Shown: piece after piece, positions 1 to 16,600 of the stretch | Layout: each line of letters opens with the position of its first letter | Position numbering within the stretch: position 1 is the stretch's first letter | DNA from: Epiperipatus broadwayi | Taxonomy: Eukaryota; Onychophora; Udeonychophora; Euonychophora; Peripatidae | Assembly (NCBI GenBank): GCA_028023455.1 | Contig: JAQFVV010012418.1 | Coordinates: forward strand, 8,613,244 to 8,677,243 | Length of the DNA: 64,000 bases | Direction: 5' to 3' | Program-made: the position numbers and the translations under genes | The notes under the pieces: model-generated | Seen by the model: only the letters and a program-made list of their open reading frames with translations | Database searches by the model: none | What the model was told of the DNA's origin: nothing

Positions 1-1546
1 TTAAAAGAAAAAAAAAACAATTAAATACCTTTTTGTTTTTTACTCTGCTAACTCTTAAATTTCTTTAAGAATAAGAATGACTTTTTTCTAATTTATTTTT
101 AAGTGACTGGAAATGAATATATGACAAAAAACTATTTTTCAGAATTTTCACATTTATCTTTTAATACTTTTAGATTTGTCTCATGGTAGATATTTAAAAT
201 TTCTCAGTTATTATAATTTTTTTAAAAAAAGAGAGCAACAAATGAAAGATGTCATTTTTAATTGAAATTTCCATTAAATTTTTATTTGCAGTGTGGTTTT
301 ATTTTAATTGCAGTCTTTTGTTTTTACAAGATTACAGATTATTTTTTACCAAAAATTCTAATGGTAATTTTCCATATGGTATTGTACCGTGTAAAACCAT
401 TTTCATGCTTTTTTGTGTGAGCTTGCATATTTTCTTAAACTTACATTATGTGAAATAATTTATACTGCAAACTTTCTTTTCATAAAGTTTCACTTTATCA
501 AATAGAAAATTTTATTATATTGTTCCATAACTGATCAATCATAAATAAGAGAAAACATTCAGAATGAAAATGTAAAGACTATGGATCCTCTAACACTGTT
601 CGAATGATAATGTTTAAAATAATAATGTTTTCAATAAAACAACAACTTGTAATTACCATCTTTCAAAGCTTAAATATAGTACAACAACAAAGGTTAATAA
701 TTTTTGTGACTCGTACATAAATCAATTTATGCAAAATCTTGTGAAAAGTATTATATGTAATTCAGGATCTGCCAGAATTTATTATTTTCTTTTATCATTA
801 AATAAATATATTTTATTAAACAATATATTAATAACATTTTTTTTATTGGTGCTAAAACTATTATATCATTTTTTAAAATAAAAGATTGAAGAAAAATTTG
901 GAGACTACATATGTGCAATAAATAGTATACGTAATTTTATCATGCAAGGACTGGGCATTTGTTCATACATATTCACAAAATTAAATGTTTTTAATTATCA
1001 CCAAAAAATCATACATATGTATTATATTATATGATGGAACTTTTGGTTTATCTCAAATAAAGTTTAGCATTATGGAATATTGAACATATATTTTCTCATG
1101 AAAATTAACAACGTCAAATTAATAATGGCTTGCATAATATAATTTGACTTGCATACATTTCCAATAATAAGATTTTTGATACTGCATTTCAGAACTTATA
1201 ACAATTATTGGTTATAAGATAGTTATGACTATAATTAAACTAATTTATATAAAGATATATTTAAACATTTATTTTGTGTAATTTCACAATTCGAGTTTTT
1301 TTTTAATTGAATATTAAAATTTGAATTAAATGTTTCATTTTTTTAATTGTATTTAAAATTATTTTTATTTATAAAAATATAATTATAATTACTTTCTTTC
1401 ATTATTGAAATTAAATATCAATTTATTTGTTCGCTATATTGTTTTAAATAACACAATTTTATCACTTCCCTAATAATATTCAAAAATACCATTCCCTTAT
1501 TAATTTATTCTAATGATATTTGAGCTCATTTTAAATTGTCACCAAC
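1..1546 (-). other. Part of EFTUD2 intron 12
   Basis: AT-rich intron sequence with A/T runs and no coding or repeat structure I can assign. A short plus-strand open frame at 249-458 is low-complexity and resembles nothing. Confidence 0.7.
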
Positions 1547-1637
1547 CTGTGCAAAAAGTTTGTACATGGGTTCTAGAATAAATTCAACAAAACTACGTTG
1601 TGCAGAATTATGTGGTGGCTTCTTTGTAAACTTCCGT
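1547..1637 (-). CDS. EFTUD2: EFTUD2 coding exon 12 (last in window)
   Basis: 91 nt encoding (I)[18 protein letters not shown] then [12 protein letters not shown], the conserved [10 protein letters not shown] block after the G domain. The acceptor is tttttgcag. The donor is ambiguous: GCACAG|gttggt gives this end, but CAGGTTG|gtgaca (left end 1543) would begin the expected Gln-Val-Val-Gly-Asp and is four bases further on. The exon that decides between them is outside the window. Confidence 0.9.
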
Positions 1638-4600
1638 CTGCAAAAAATTTTAAATAGTTTAATAAACATTTGAACATATATTTCAATTTATAATTATAAT
1701 CTATATATACACCCATTCATACATATGAGTTTAATTTTCTATTAAAGTTAACTTATTCATAATACTAAATAGCACAATATAGAAAATGTATAACTTTTAA
1801 TAGAAAATATAGTAATTATAAATAAATTTTTCCCTCATATTTCAAGAAATTCAATTTGTAAATGGTTAAATTAATAAATGTCTTTAAAAAGCAATTTCAA
1901 TGAAAATGTTTAATTAATTTAAATGACAGACAACAATTTCAAGAGTAATTAAAATATGATCAGATTAAACTCCAAATGACTTGAAATCTTATATTCAGCT
2001 GAAATAACTTCACATATCATGCTTTACTGATTTATTGTTAAAATAAATTTGAAGACTGAAATATAAAATCACTTTAATACTCCATAAATACCAAATTAAA
2101 GATAATTTAGTCAACACATTATAATTATTTATACAAATATTAATTATCAGACAAAAAAAATGTTAAACTGATTAATTATGAGACTATCTAATACCAATCA
2201 ATAAATTTATTGAATTGTCTACACAAAATGCAAAATATCATTGCTGCAAAGACTTAAGAACACATCAATTTATGATTAAGCAAAGTAAAACTGACTAATT
2301 CCAATTACTACATAAATGATCTCATTAAGAAGACCAATAGCATTTTGTAAATGAAAACTTCCCAATTCAATACTTGATGGATAACATGATTTTAACACAT
2401 CAATATCTTTGTCAGGGCAAAATTATTCATCACAGATATATTTTTTTAATATCCAAGCATTCATTTCTTTGACTAACTTTTTCAATTTACCATCTATTGT
2501 GAATGTTTAAAAAGATATGACTTATCATCATTCTACTTCTTTTACTTTTCTTCTAATAATATATTTTAGTTCAATTCATCCCAGTATATTATCATCCTTC
2601 ATTTTGTTTAGCTATATCAATTTCATCATTCTGTACCATTAGTTTTAATCATACAATCTTTCTCATATCCCACATCTTAATAAAAGCAATTCTGACATAT
2701 TCCACATTAACATCGTGACAAATTGTTTTCATGTTCATTAAAACTTTTTAATGATATCAGATTTTTTTTTTTTTATCAAATAGTTTCTTTGCTTATATTT
2801 AAAAAACCTTATCATCTTTTCTGGTATAATTAATATTTTTTAAGCAACACAAAGATTTCATTCTAGTTTTGTTTCGCAATCACATAACCACTTCATTTTC
2901 TTCACATCTTGTGCATTTTATGATGTACTTTTTTACTTACATGGTATTCCTATATTTTTTAGAACATAAACAGGTTAAATAAACTAATATAGTAGCCTGA
3001 TTGGAATGACTGAAATGTTTTTCTTTTTCTTAGTTCATCATTTTGCACATCATGATTTCCTTTTTTCCTAGAAAATAGCAATTGAAAACAAAAAAGTGTA
3101 GAAATCCTTGAATGTTTATCCGAATATTATCATTTAATATTGAATTTTCCAATAGCTTTTGATGCTGCAAAGAAATAATAAGAGTATAATGGCAGTTAAG
3201 ATTACTGTTCACTCATATATTTACAACCTAATTATATAAACTTAAATCTAGGAAAAAACTATTCATAAAGACATAAAATCAAGATTAATACTGTTGAATT
3301 TACATTTGGATTATCTATTTATTCTATGACAGAGGAAAAGACGATTTCAATTTCCAGAAATTCTGCACTCATTACAAAACTCTCTTTAATATATAAATAC
3401 AATGAAGGTGGAATATAGGCTGTATTAAACATACATTACTTCAATTATATGCTATTCAAAAAAAAATGTAAATAAAAAATAAAAACATTAAAATTTGGAA
3501 ATTTAATACATTTTATGATCTAACAATAGTTATTTTTCCAATTAAATGCTGTCTGTGATAACTTTTAATAATAAGTATTTTTGAGTTAAGTTGAAAGCAC
3601 ATATACTTTTCACTGTTTTGATGTGGTACACTATTGACATAATAAAATGTTTTCTAAGTGTAAAGTTAAGTTTTACACATTTTAATAAAATTCACTATCT
3701 TTCTTAAGCAATACAATAGTTAAAGTAACTGTAAAACATTCTTACTATTGCATCAGAAAACTTTTTAAGTTCAAATAATTTAATCTAGAAAGTGAAATAG
3801 CTAGTAGCAAATAGGGATTACTATAATAATTTTGAAACCAATATACTGTACCCTTACTTCTCGATGTATAATATAGTTTGAAATACGACTAGCTCAATTA
3901 AATTATAATGCTTAATTAAAATTTGCATATCTATCTTTAATTTACTTTTATACTATCATATTCTACTTAAATTTATTATTAATTATTAAAATCAATATAA
4001 TTCTATAGTATGTACTAATTAAATAAGTATTTATTAAAATCATGAGACTGTGAAGTAAAGTTACAAAGTAATAAGTAGATTTACATTGAGTCAATATCTT
4101 CCAAGACATTGTCTCAATGGCATAAGAATACTGTCACCTCCTTATTAACTTACTACTACCTCTACAGCATTCTTATGGCTTTTAAATAAAATAAATTATC
4201 TTTAATAATAATAAAATAAATAAATCTTAACTTTTAATTTTTAAAATATAACTAAATAATCTCAGGTTCTTCTAATTATCTTAAAGTAATGATAACTCAT
4301 GTAAATAAGTATGATATGGGATTTTATATCAAACTTAAATACACCTAACTTATTTTAATAATAATAATAATAATAATACTCTTAGGGTATAACTTAACCT
4401 TATCTATTCCTATTATATCATCAATCATCAAATAAATAATAATATGTATATCTTTTATTTTCATATAGTATCTTAATTTTGGAATAAATCAAAATCTTAT
4501 AACTTAATAATCTGTGGCAATAAATAATATTGTACTCTTATATTATGCATTATAATTACTCTATGACCATTGTAATATGATATGTTAATGTCAATCAATT

Positions 4601-7600
4601 CTCATAAATAATCAAGAAAATATTGTATTTATTTCTAAATAGTATTAATAAATTCACATTGTGCAAATATCATGTTTATTCAAATTATCTGTTGTCAAAT
4701 GCTGTAGTGTAAAATAATGAACTCGACACACTTTTAAAACAAATTAAACAAATTTATTTACATTAACTTCAACTAAAAATTTATTTACAATATTTACAGT
4801 TCAAAATTATGAAAACAAAGAAAAATAAAACAAAATAATAATACAATATGTTTCCACCATTAATAATTCATATTCCCAATAAGTAATTATACATTCTTTT
4901 AATGCTGTACTAATAACATTGAAGTATGCTTTTAAAACTTAGACTTTAAATAAATATCAGTGAACTTCTATTATTACACAGAAAAATTTATGTAAACAAT
5001 ATTTATATAGCATATGTAAACAATTAAACTTTACTAATTAAATTGCTACATCACTTAAATATTACTGTTATTCATTTCATCATGTACTAGTATGTGTTCA
5101 CTTTAATATCAGCATTACTCTAATAGCATAATATAGGAAAACTAATGTATCTTTGTAATGTAACAACAATAATTGATTATAATTTATATTTCATTTAATG
5201 CAATTTATGCTACATGTTTTATCAAATATGCATTACATATATGTACGGTTAAATAATAATATTTAAATTATTCATCAATTTCAAATTCATAAAGTATTAT
5301 ATTAGATAAATTCTATGATTCTTTTCTATGTAAAATTATTACTTTACTTTATGTGTTATTCTACTCCTTTTAAATAACTTTCTTTCTACAAAATATCCTC
5401 TAAAATTTATTTAAACTTTCCGGAAAAACAATCATCAACTTTAAATAAATACTAATTATCCAAACTATTTATACTACGTCATCTATATTCAATAAACCTT
5501 TAATTCAAACATAAACTTCTACATAAAACTTAACTTAATTTATCCAATAAAATATAGACTTTGAGATCTCTTCCTAACTTGAAATAAAATAATTACTTGT
5601 ATGAATAATAAATATAATTCTAATACTCCAACATAATAATAATAAAAATAAAAAATCAAAATTTATTTACGAAAGAATCATATAATTATTTCTAAGCTTC
5701 TTATGTAATGTTGTATCATATTTATATCATAAATTCAAATTATGCATATTTAAATAAAACTGTTACTGCCAATATAATGTGTGTGTATTTTTAAAATATT
5801 CATACATCCATTCAACAATAACATATCATTTGGTTGATCTAAAGAAAACATATTAAATACATCAAAATTATTATTATTATACAATTTTTACCATCAATAA
5901 TGATTTAATGTCCAGTCCATCTTCCAATATTCTTCGGAATTACAGCTTCATAAAAATAATTCACATTTACACTCACGATCATTCTTTAACATATTCCGTG
6001 TTATATTAATTATAAAATAAACTTATGCAATTAATTATTATATTATTTTTAGTTATTATTTTAAGAAATGTTCCTATCTTATTTTTAATAGATTAATAAT
6101 ATTTAAATTTTATATTAGATAAATAAACAGAATTCATATTACATAACTCCAGCGATGTCTTCTTTTCACCATAATAGTTCTTAAATCCTAGGTACACATT
6201 CACTGAAACACCATTTCCGTTTTCCGGTCCATCACGTGTTTTTTTTTAAAAGTTTATGAAAATGAAAACGTTCTTTTAAAATAAAATAAAAGTTAATTCT
6301 TCCATAAGAAATAAAATAAAATTAAAATAGTTTATAGGATCCTGATTTAGTTATTTTTAAAATATTATTCAAAAGTTATTATTTTAGCTTAGACTTTAGT
6401 TTTATGAAAAATTATCATTTAATTATTTTAAATTAACTGGGACGTCCACATATTATTTGCGCATTCCATAACAAAATATCCAGGTAAGAATAAATTTCTT
6501 TATCTATAAACGACCAGCGTTTAAATTATTTCAATATAATAATTTTTATTATATTAAGACTTTCAGCTAACTATATTTCAATTTATTTGCCTTTTAAAAT
6601 TATCAACATTCAGTCTTTTAAACATAAAGACTTAACAAGGCAAGTATTTATAAAAACTACTTTTATTTCTAATATCTTTCCTTAAGATATATATTTAAAT
6701 TTATAGCTTACAAAATACTTTCTTTATAAAGAAGTATTTTATTCTTTAAAGTATTTAATTTTCTAATAGTCAATAGCAATTAGCTTTTAAAATTATATAC
6801 TGTCCAAAATATTACTTTTCTCCATCTCGTAATTATCCGAACTAATCCAGCGTTTGTCATATTTCTAGTATAAAGTTTCCGATATATTTTCACTATATAT
6901 GATGTTCCCATGACTATTTGCTTGTAAATTGAGCTTAATAGAGACGACCGATAGGGAAAAAATTAAGTTAACACTGCATGTCTATCATTTAAAACTTTTA
7001 TAAATTATTTACAATGACACTCTTATAATTTTACAATTGATTTTGAGAGCGTCTATCAAATTTACTTTGCTATTTTTAATAACACAATTAACTTGAAAAT
7101 TCAATCACGAAGTCCTCTCCTAACAATTGAACTAAGCTTTTATACCGGAAGAAACTTCTCATTTGATTGGTACATTTAAACAATCAACTTGCTGGCTTAT
7201 TTACATATTTACCAACAACACAAAATTAAAAATAAATAATGACTTATTTAATATTTAATATTTATTACATTATCAAATTTTAAAATAATCCTTATCGTTT
7301 ATTTAAATCCACTAAACATTTTTTAAAAATATTCTTATTTACTTGATTTTAATTTTAACTTTTATAAGATTATTTTAAATAAACTAAGTCTATTTTATAC
7401 GTTATATTTTTAAATCAATATTTTAAAATCAGATTTAATATTCTATATTAAATATCTTTATTTTAATCTCGTGATAACTCACGTATTATTTATAAATTTT
7501 ACAACATAATTTTTTAAAATAGTTTTGCAACTTCACTAAATAACTTCCAAGCATGTGTGTGTATATTTAACTAACATCTGTTCTTTACACCACAAGAAAC

Positions 7601-10600
7601 GCTTGTCATCGTCTAAAAATAAACTAACAATTGCATTTTTTAAAATAAATATTTTTTAAATAAATAAGATATTATAATAGATTTTAAAATAATTATCCAA
7701 TATTATTAAAATCAAATATTAATCTTCTATTTAAGTACTTATAATAATTAGAATAATATTATATTCTCTTATAATATTATTTCATCAACAATAAATATAT
7801 GCATTTAATTTTAATTGTCTTTTAAACACTTTTAGTTTTAAATACCTATTTATTAAATATATTAATGCAGTATTGATTATGGCCATTTTTCCAACTATAT
7901 ATTATAATCATCATCATTTAAAATGTCTCTCTCAAGATCAGCACAATTTTACATATCAAATACTCATAGATTGCTTTCATTAAATCTTTTGAAATATTAC
8001 CATAAGCAAAATTAACATCACATATTCAAACATATCTTAAATTTAAAATTTTTAATGGATTAGCACAAAAATTAAATGGTGACCCATACAAAAGGGCACA
8101 ATACTTAAAAATATCAAAACAACTAAAAAGGATATTGCCTGATGATAACAAGATTGCTATTTTCATTTCCTTAAGGAAAATAAAAATTATTGAAGAAAAA
8201 TGATATCATCCAGAATATGTTTAACTACAATAAAACTGATAGTTCGATATTCACCTCATTTAAAAAAATAGATCTGATAAAATAACTTTTTTATTTTTTA
8301 AATGTAAATGAATAAATACACATAGTAATATATATACATAAAAGAGCTCTCTCAATTTATTATTAATAACTATATTATCTTTTTTTTTAATTTTGCTTTG
8401 TACTATAATTTTAATTTGTATATGCATGCATATATATATATATTGAAATGAACAATGATATATAAATTTGTTGTTTGTTTTTTTTTTAAAAAAAAAAAAA
8501 GAAGAACTGAAATGCGGTTCAAGAGAAAACTATAGTTTCAATATAAAAAATCTTTTTTTTTTCTTTTCTTTTGAATCAGAAGATAATAATACTTCATGCA
8601 AATCCCACGATTTTACAATGTCTTCTGAATAAAAAGGAAGAACATTACTAACCATTAGCTATATCTAATCTGGAACACTTTTGAATCACATTCTGAATCA
8701 CTCCAACTAAAAAGAAGAAATAGCCTTACTTAAAAGGCAGAAGTTATAAGCCTATTATTGACTATTATATAAACGGTTATGTTTAGGATCTAAAAAAAAC
8801 CATTCCTCATAGTGTTGATGTCTATCCCATATAGAACATATGTGTACTAGGAGACATGCGAATCAAAAAAATGTTATATTTATGAATTCATGCATGCGTA
8901 GAATTATATTTAAATTTATTGAAAACAGATTTAAAGGTATGGCAAAAGTGACGTTATCTATGAATATATTGATATTATAATGTACAAAAATTAAAGGATT
9001 TTGTTAAAGATATAAATTGCATATCAATTAATGATTATTTTATAAATTATTGTTATACGATTTCCCTTAATTTTATTAAAAAAAATAAATTGTACGTCAA
9101 TTAATAAGTACATTTGTAAATAAATTATTATTGCATGATTTATTTTGTTTATGCAAGATTGAATGGTCTATTGTCATTAATCGGGAGTAAATTATATTCT
9201 TCGTGATTTAGCCTGGCATTATAAACAGGCAATGTAATGGTTACATTATTATATTGAATAAAATATTGTTTTAAATATATATGTATTAGTTTATTTCATG
9301 ATACTTAAAGCCAAGTAGTGCTCATGTAATTTATGTAAATAAATAGAGGAAATGTAAAATAAATAATTACGCTAGACTGACCATTACAATATATGTGTGA
9401 ATGTCGAAAAATACCTTACACTTGCAGTTCAATAACCAATACATATTCTATTATAATCAAAGCTTATCAAAAATGAGATATTATATGTGATATCCAATGT
9501 ACACAAGACCGGTTTGGAACAAAATATACATTCTTTACTACATGCATTTTAAATTTAATCAGAACAATTTTTTTTGCCCCCAGAAAGGTAAATATTTTAT
9601 TCAGTTCAATTACAATCAATATCTTATCAAGATTAAAGGCAAAATATCATTAATCAAAAAACTTGCAGTCACAACTTGATACTGTATTGCCAATGTTTTA
9701 AGAACAAAGACAGCTTATATATATACATTCACTTAATAATACTAATGAGGATTTGTCTCTTTACTTCCAGGTTTAAGTACTATCACATTATTTGATAACA
9801 AAATATGTAAAACAAAGTAATCCTGAACAATCTTTTCACAGAAATTTCATTAATTTCCCATCACTTACGATGACTGAAGAAAATATATAGAAAGCAAAGT
9901 AACTAAACAATTATTGTTAAGAATAAACATTTTATAATTGATCCTGTTAAAAAAAAGAAACTAAACTTAACCAAAAAATACTGGAATTGCATAAGAACAT
10001 TTCAAAGACATTGTCCTTATTTTGCTTTATAAAATATAACTTTCTAATCTGTACATGTATCAACTACAAATAATGGCACATATTATTGTTATAATGCTAT
10101 TCATGATGTAATTTCCAAGAGTGTCAAATGGCTCAACTCTGTCACTAAATCTGCAAAACTAAGCATCATCTGACTCTATTAGCTTTGTGCTTACATTGGC
10201 ATATCATAAATAAATAATATTTTTTTACACTAGAAGTATGGCACTTTTTCAGACACATTACTGATTTCATATTGCATTTGTAGACTCACATCTTCTTCAT
10301 TTTGAATATTAAATAAAGCAATAACATTCTGGTACAAAAACAGTCAAATTATTCAGTAGTTGAAAAATTAAGCATGCCATTCAGCTCATATTTTGAAATA
10401 TATATATATTTCTATTACAATTATAGCATAAAATGAATTTCTAAAATGTTTATTACTATTGAAATTCTTAATAAAAGTTAAACCCAATATTTTTAAATAT
10501 AAAAATTAAATAATAATAAAACTAAAAGATATTTATATGATTCATAAATAACATCTTACATTTTGCTATTAAAGTAAATATCACCCCATAAACGTCTTGC

Positions 10601-13600
10601 AAATTCACTTTCATTGACGCTTCCATAAGTATCTGCATAAATTTTAGAAAATGATTTAAGAGTAAAACACAATCTGTACTGGGAACTGGCAAAACATACA
10701 TTGCCTAGAAGAGGCGAAACAACCAACTGATCACTATTATCTGAAAAAATGCTACAAAAAAAAAAAAAAGTTACTTGCATATTTTATTTATAAAAACGCC
10801 TTATATATGTAACAGCAATTATAAAAACAAGTATAGGCTATATGTAAATTACTTCAATAAGATTTTGCCATATATACATTGTTAGGCTTTATTTATTTTA
10901 ATTTTTTTCTATAGAAGTCAAACATTATTCACCTCATTTTTCAAGTTCATATGTATATAGTGAGCTGAGATTTCATAGATGTTTCATTTGATATTAGAAA
11001 TGTAATGCTTATCTGACAGCCAATCAGATGTTGTGATGGCTGTCCAAATGATGATCAAACCGTAAACAGTATCTCAATTTATTTCAGTTTCAACTTCGCA
11101 AATTAAAATATTAAATTGAATTCAGTGAAGTATTTACATTATTTAAGATAGCTCACTTTATTTTATTTTTAAATCCTTCATTTAAAGTTGCTAATTCAAT
11201 TATATTTTAATAACAAAAAATTAATAAATTAAAATATGGCCTAACAAAATTCATATGCTGAACCCCAAATCATATCTTTAAAAAGAAAAGATGAAAAACA
11301 TCATGATGTAAAAAAAAAAAAAAATCAGAAAATATATTTTTAATTCTATTAATTAAAAACAAAAAAAGGCAAATTATTATTTAAAAAATAAATAAAAATG
11401 ACTATGCAAATGACAGAGTTGAGATGCAATTCATGAACTCTAATGCTCAAGTCCACCATTATCACTGCATAAAACTATGCAAAGCATATTATTTTATTTG
11501 TATTTGCATAAAATTTCATAATTGAAAAAATTTCAATATTTTAAAATTACCATTTTTAAAATAATTTATACAGGACTTATTTTGAAAAAGATCTACATTT
11601 ATAAGACGAAATAAAAAAACTTTTTATTTTTATAATTTAGAATTGATTGACCACTTGATAATCATTTCTCGGGATTATATGAATTCTTACAAATTCAAAT
11701 AATTAAATAAACTAAAAATGTATATTACCAAATTTTTTTATTTCTAAAAAAAAAATCATTCAGATGTGCTATGAAACATTTTTAATTTGACAAGCTTCAA
11801 ATAAAAAAAATAAATCTAAACAGTTCAAACAAAAGATCTTGTTGTAAATAAAATTATTGCAATAAATTCATTTTTAAAAAAAAATCAAATACTTATTTAT
11901 ACATATGACACTGCAGAAGAATAGTGCTGCATAAAAAAGTATATAAAAACATGCTATGAAAATTGCATTATTAAAAAAAAAAGGAAATATTTCAAGCATT
12001 TAAATATATAAATTTACCTGAGAAGGCCATTTATTTCATCAACAATGTGCCTTAATTTATAGTAAGCATCTGTAGGTGGCAATTTTAGTTCCAAAATCAA
12101 TCTATCAATTTTATTAATACAAATAGTAATAGCCATTCGTTCTTGTACAGCATGTTTCAATAATCGCTCTGTATTCAATAAAACCTGAAACATAAATATA
12201 TATTTTGATTTAAAAAAAAAAAAAAAACCTTGTAAACTGTCAAAATATCAGCATACCAAATAACATAAAATTTGAGCAAACATAACATTGAGATCAGTTG
12301 TCTAGTGGAAGCATTATCACAATTGCCCACATTTCTTGATAGTAATTAGTAAACAAGCACATGTACACAAACATATATGGATATGTAAAATCAAAATTCA
12401 TAATATTACAGATATTTAAAAGCTTAATTGAAATAATTTTGGTAGTTTGTGAATTTACTTAAAAAGCACACATATATAACAGAAATATTTTTAAATGTTT
12501 AATAAAATGCTCATAAAAATGTTAATAAATAAAGCTTTGCATGTTTTTCACTAAATAATAATAGTTTAAAAATTTAGCTGAAAATTAATTACAGTATTAA
12601 ACTATTTCTAGAATAGATAATTAATGTTTAATTATTACTCATGAAAAAGTTTTTATTGTATTATAAATATAACACAAACATTTTGTATTTATCTGAATAT
12701 TTAGCATCATTATTTCTATATTAAATACATTACATTAAAAAAAAAAAAAACTTTAGATAATCGAAAAATTGAAAATAATATTTTCAATCTCTCAAGTAAT
12801 GCCATTGTATATTTAAGCATATTTGCTGAGATATTCAAACACATAAAGCAGACTTTTTTTAGATAGTAGAGTACATGTCCACTTTTTAAATCAAGTGTCT
12901 CTTCACCTTTTCTTCTAACTTCACAAAGTTCAATAATGTCCCATTTAATATAAGACCACTCTTCTTCTAATTTTTGCAAATCTTCCTTCACTTGAAAGTG
13001 ATTTGTAGTTATAAGTACCTAAATAAAAGGTCATCATCAAATGGCAACCTGGGTCCACAATCACGGATATCGGTGACTTTATAGCTTCCTGGAAATAAGG
13101 GCCATGATTTATTTTTGTCTGTCATGATTGTATATATCTATTGGAAAAATATTTATCATTTACACATACATTCATTCTGTCTTATTAGGCAACTGTGAAG
13201 AAAGACCATGGTGTTTCTTGATCTTAAACTCAGAGGTAAAAAGCCAATAAACTCATCACACTGGCTAATGCGTGTTGGTGAGCAGCCCATCCATGTTCGT
13301 ATACTATATGAATAATCACATAAAAATAACAGCTGCAACGACAAGAACATATGGAGTGAACATTACGAATTTGCTCTGCTAGGTTCCTTTAAGGTCTCCA
13401 AGAGGAATCAAAGGGTCTCCTTTCAGTTAATACCAAACTCTTTTCTGCAGCCACAATATAGTTTATATTAGCAAAAATGTAGTCTGGATTAGCATACAAA
13501 ATCCAGCTAATATTATTAAATATAAAAATGTTTAAATAATATTTTATGCTCAAGAATTTATTTTTTACAAATAATATTCCTGAATGTATTAGTAATATTC

Positions 13601-16600
13601 AAAGGAGAAATCAAATACATATTATATAAAACAAAACTATATGCCTATTTGTATATTACATAGAATTTTTTTTTTTTTAATTCCAATTAATCATATCAGT
13701 GTGTCCCAACATGTGTCATGAGAGTTTTTCAGGCATGTTGGCAAAATATCAAAATGTATACTAAAAAATTAATACAAGCATACTAAAATTAAAAATACAT
13801 AAAACCTAGAAAAACACTGACAAAGTACAATAATTCCGAAAAATGCACACTAAACTACCCATCACCTCGATATGTGTTTAGCACACAATTCTTATTAATT
13901 TGTAGATTAATTAGTCAATGAGAATATTTAATTTCAAGCCAATTCACAACGCGTATCTTAAAAATACAGTCGTTGCAACATAGGAATCAATAGTGAACAA
14001 TTTGTTGTTGGCAATTGTAGAAATATAAAGTATATTTTACTGATTAAGTATTCCTTCTCTGGTCCTACAGTAATATTTCTATCATTATTTTGTGTTATTC
14101 ACTCTTATTTATAAAACTGTGAAATTCTATAACTTAGTAAGGTGAACATTTATTATTTACAATTTTTAAAATATATATATGTTTTTTTTTCCCAAAATTG
14201 AAACAGACAATTGAAAGAAAATGATCAAAAAGTAAGGATAAAGGAACTGATAATGACAATGATACTGAATCGGCACCCTTCTGCTAAAAAGGCTAAAGTC
14301 TTATGATGAAGATATGATAAAAAATATGTAGCATTGGAATTTTTATGGGTAGGTGATAAAGACTGTCCTATACCAATTTATGTTGTTTGTAGTGAAAAAC
14401 TTTTCAATGATTTACATTTACTCATATATACAAATGAAATGGATATTCTATTTACATGTTATTTATAGCAAATACAATCATTAAGAATGCAGACGGTTAT
14501 TATAAATTATTTTTAAAAAACTTATCTACAAATTACAAGTTTGGATTGAAGAGAAAAAAAAAACTAATCTTCTATATAAAAACTACACTAAAACACAGGT
14601 TTAAAAATGAATTATTTTAATATTACCAATTAATAAAGTATAAGTAACACAATACTTTTTAATCAAAATGTGGAATGATCATTTACTAAAAATAAATTTA
14701 AAAATTTTTAAAGTACTTATATTTATTCACTTACAATTAATCAAATTTATTTATATATGTCAAATAACTACTTTTTTATTAATTTAATATTTTAGAGAAA
14801 AAAACACCTGAAATAATTAATTTACCCCTTCTGCTGCATCAATAAAAATTACTACACCATCACAAAGACGAAGAGCTGCTGTAACTTCATCTGAAAAATT
14901 CACATGACCTAAAGTAAAAAAAAATTAAAAAAACATTAAATTGCTATTCTTTTTTAAAAAATGTGTGTGAGTATATATATTTTTATACACTTACCAGGAG
15001 TATCAAAGACATTCATGAGAAAAGATTTTCCTCTTATATCCTGCAAAACTAAAGTAACAGGCTGAGCCTTGATGCTAACACCTCGCTAAAAATTACAAAG
15101 AAATATTCAAAGTTTAAATTAAAAATAAATAAATAATTTCAAATTATTTAAGTAAAAAAGAGAAAATTATATGCATGCATATATATTAAACACATTTAAA
15201 ATAAGATAAAAAATTACCTCAATTTCAGTAAATAATGTATCAGTATAACGAATCTAAAATAAATATATATATATTGAAGCAGTCATATATATATATATGC
15301 TTTATGTATATATTGTTGCCATTAAGTTATAATACTAAGGAATTTTAAAAAATAATGTATAAAAGAAATTTAATTTATTATGAATAGACATGTGTGAGAA
15401 AAAAAAAAAAGGGGGGGGGGGTTTCAAGTCAGCAAAAAAATTTAACTAATTAATTAAAATCAACAGATGTTCAAAAGAATATATGAATTAAAATATAATT
15501 TTGGAATTCATATTTTAGTGTATCATTGTCATTACAATAAAAGGTGACAAGAAATATGTAATTACTGTAAAGATTAGATAAAACCAAAGGTATATTCAGA
15601 ATTTAATTAAGAAAAATGCAATTAGTAAAATTTTAAAATTAAACTAGCTCAAGATTGCAATCAGTAAGGTTTTTTGTAGATAGTAAAGAAAAGATTTTCT
15701 CTAAGTTTTAAAATTAATTAATCAATTTGTAAAACATCCGGATGCTTTTGTTTTGAGAGAGAAATACAGGTGCAGGGAAGAAAGAGTTTTAGTTCTTGTA
15801 AAGTTTTTCTAAGCTCTACGTCATATTATGAACAGTGAGTGAGTAGAGGTAGAGCATGTCAATTTCTCTGACTATCTCTGGGAGTTTGACTATGGAGACC
15901 CCACTGTTCTTATAAAATGTGATGCTGCTTAAGTCCCTGCCTACAATTGATGATCCAAGTTGGTGTCATGCTATGCCATTGCTATCAAGAAAAGCCTCCA
16001 GTATATAGTCCTATGAAATGAGCAGCCTGCCAATATCCAAGGACACTATTACAGAGGATCTATGAATTATATCGGGAAATTCAGCATACTATTTTATCAC
16101 TTGCCAAAATCCTTCATGAAGGTCTGTTAAATAGTGACTTTATTTTAACTATAGAAAATCTCGACCTACTGGTAAACAATTCTAATATCTTACATATTAC
16201 GATTCCTTTGCTTGAGTAACTAATTATTAATCATTCTTTGAAATATGTTTTATTATTGTATTATTTAAATATTTTCTTCTTATATTATGACCTATGCTTA
16301 AATAATTTGATAAGGAAGATAGACTAGTAATATACTCAATCCTTCTTAAATCTCGACTTATTATTTAAGAATCAGATGGCAGTAAAATTAGTAAATATAT
16401 ATTTCAATAACTAAATATTTAACAGTCCAGTAATTCTGTCAAGTTAAGAAGTTTGACTCCTTCCTCTCATCGATTCCAATTTATTTTTGTTTTTTATTTG
16501 CTATTTTAAACTTATCTATTTAAAATCTTTATTTCAAAAATGTCATTTAGCCATTAACGAAATTACAGATAAACAACCTTCAATTTTAATTAAATTAAGT

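Noticed and set aside
2440-2990. Pyrimidine-rich stretch possibly a minus-strand LINE tail
   Set aside because: Only vague similarity to the AEMRMLRW...IRNE type of tail; frames break too often to support it.
15400-15421. A-run followed by ten G
   Set aside because: A homopolymer block, likely slippage or sequencing noise in an intron; no function inferred.
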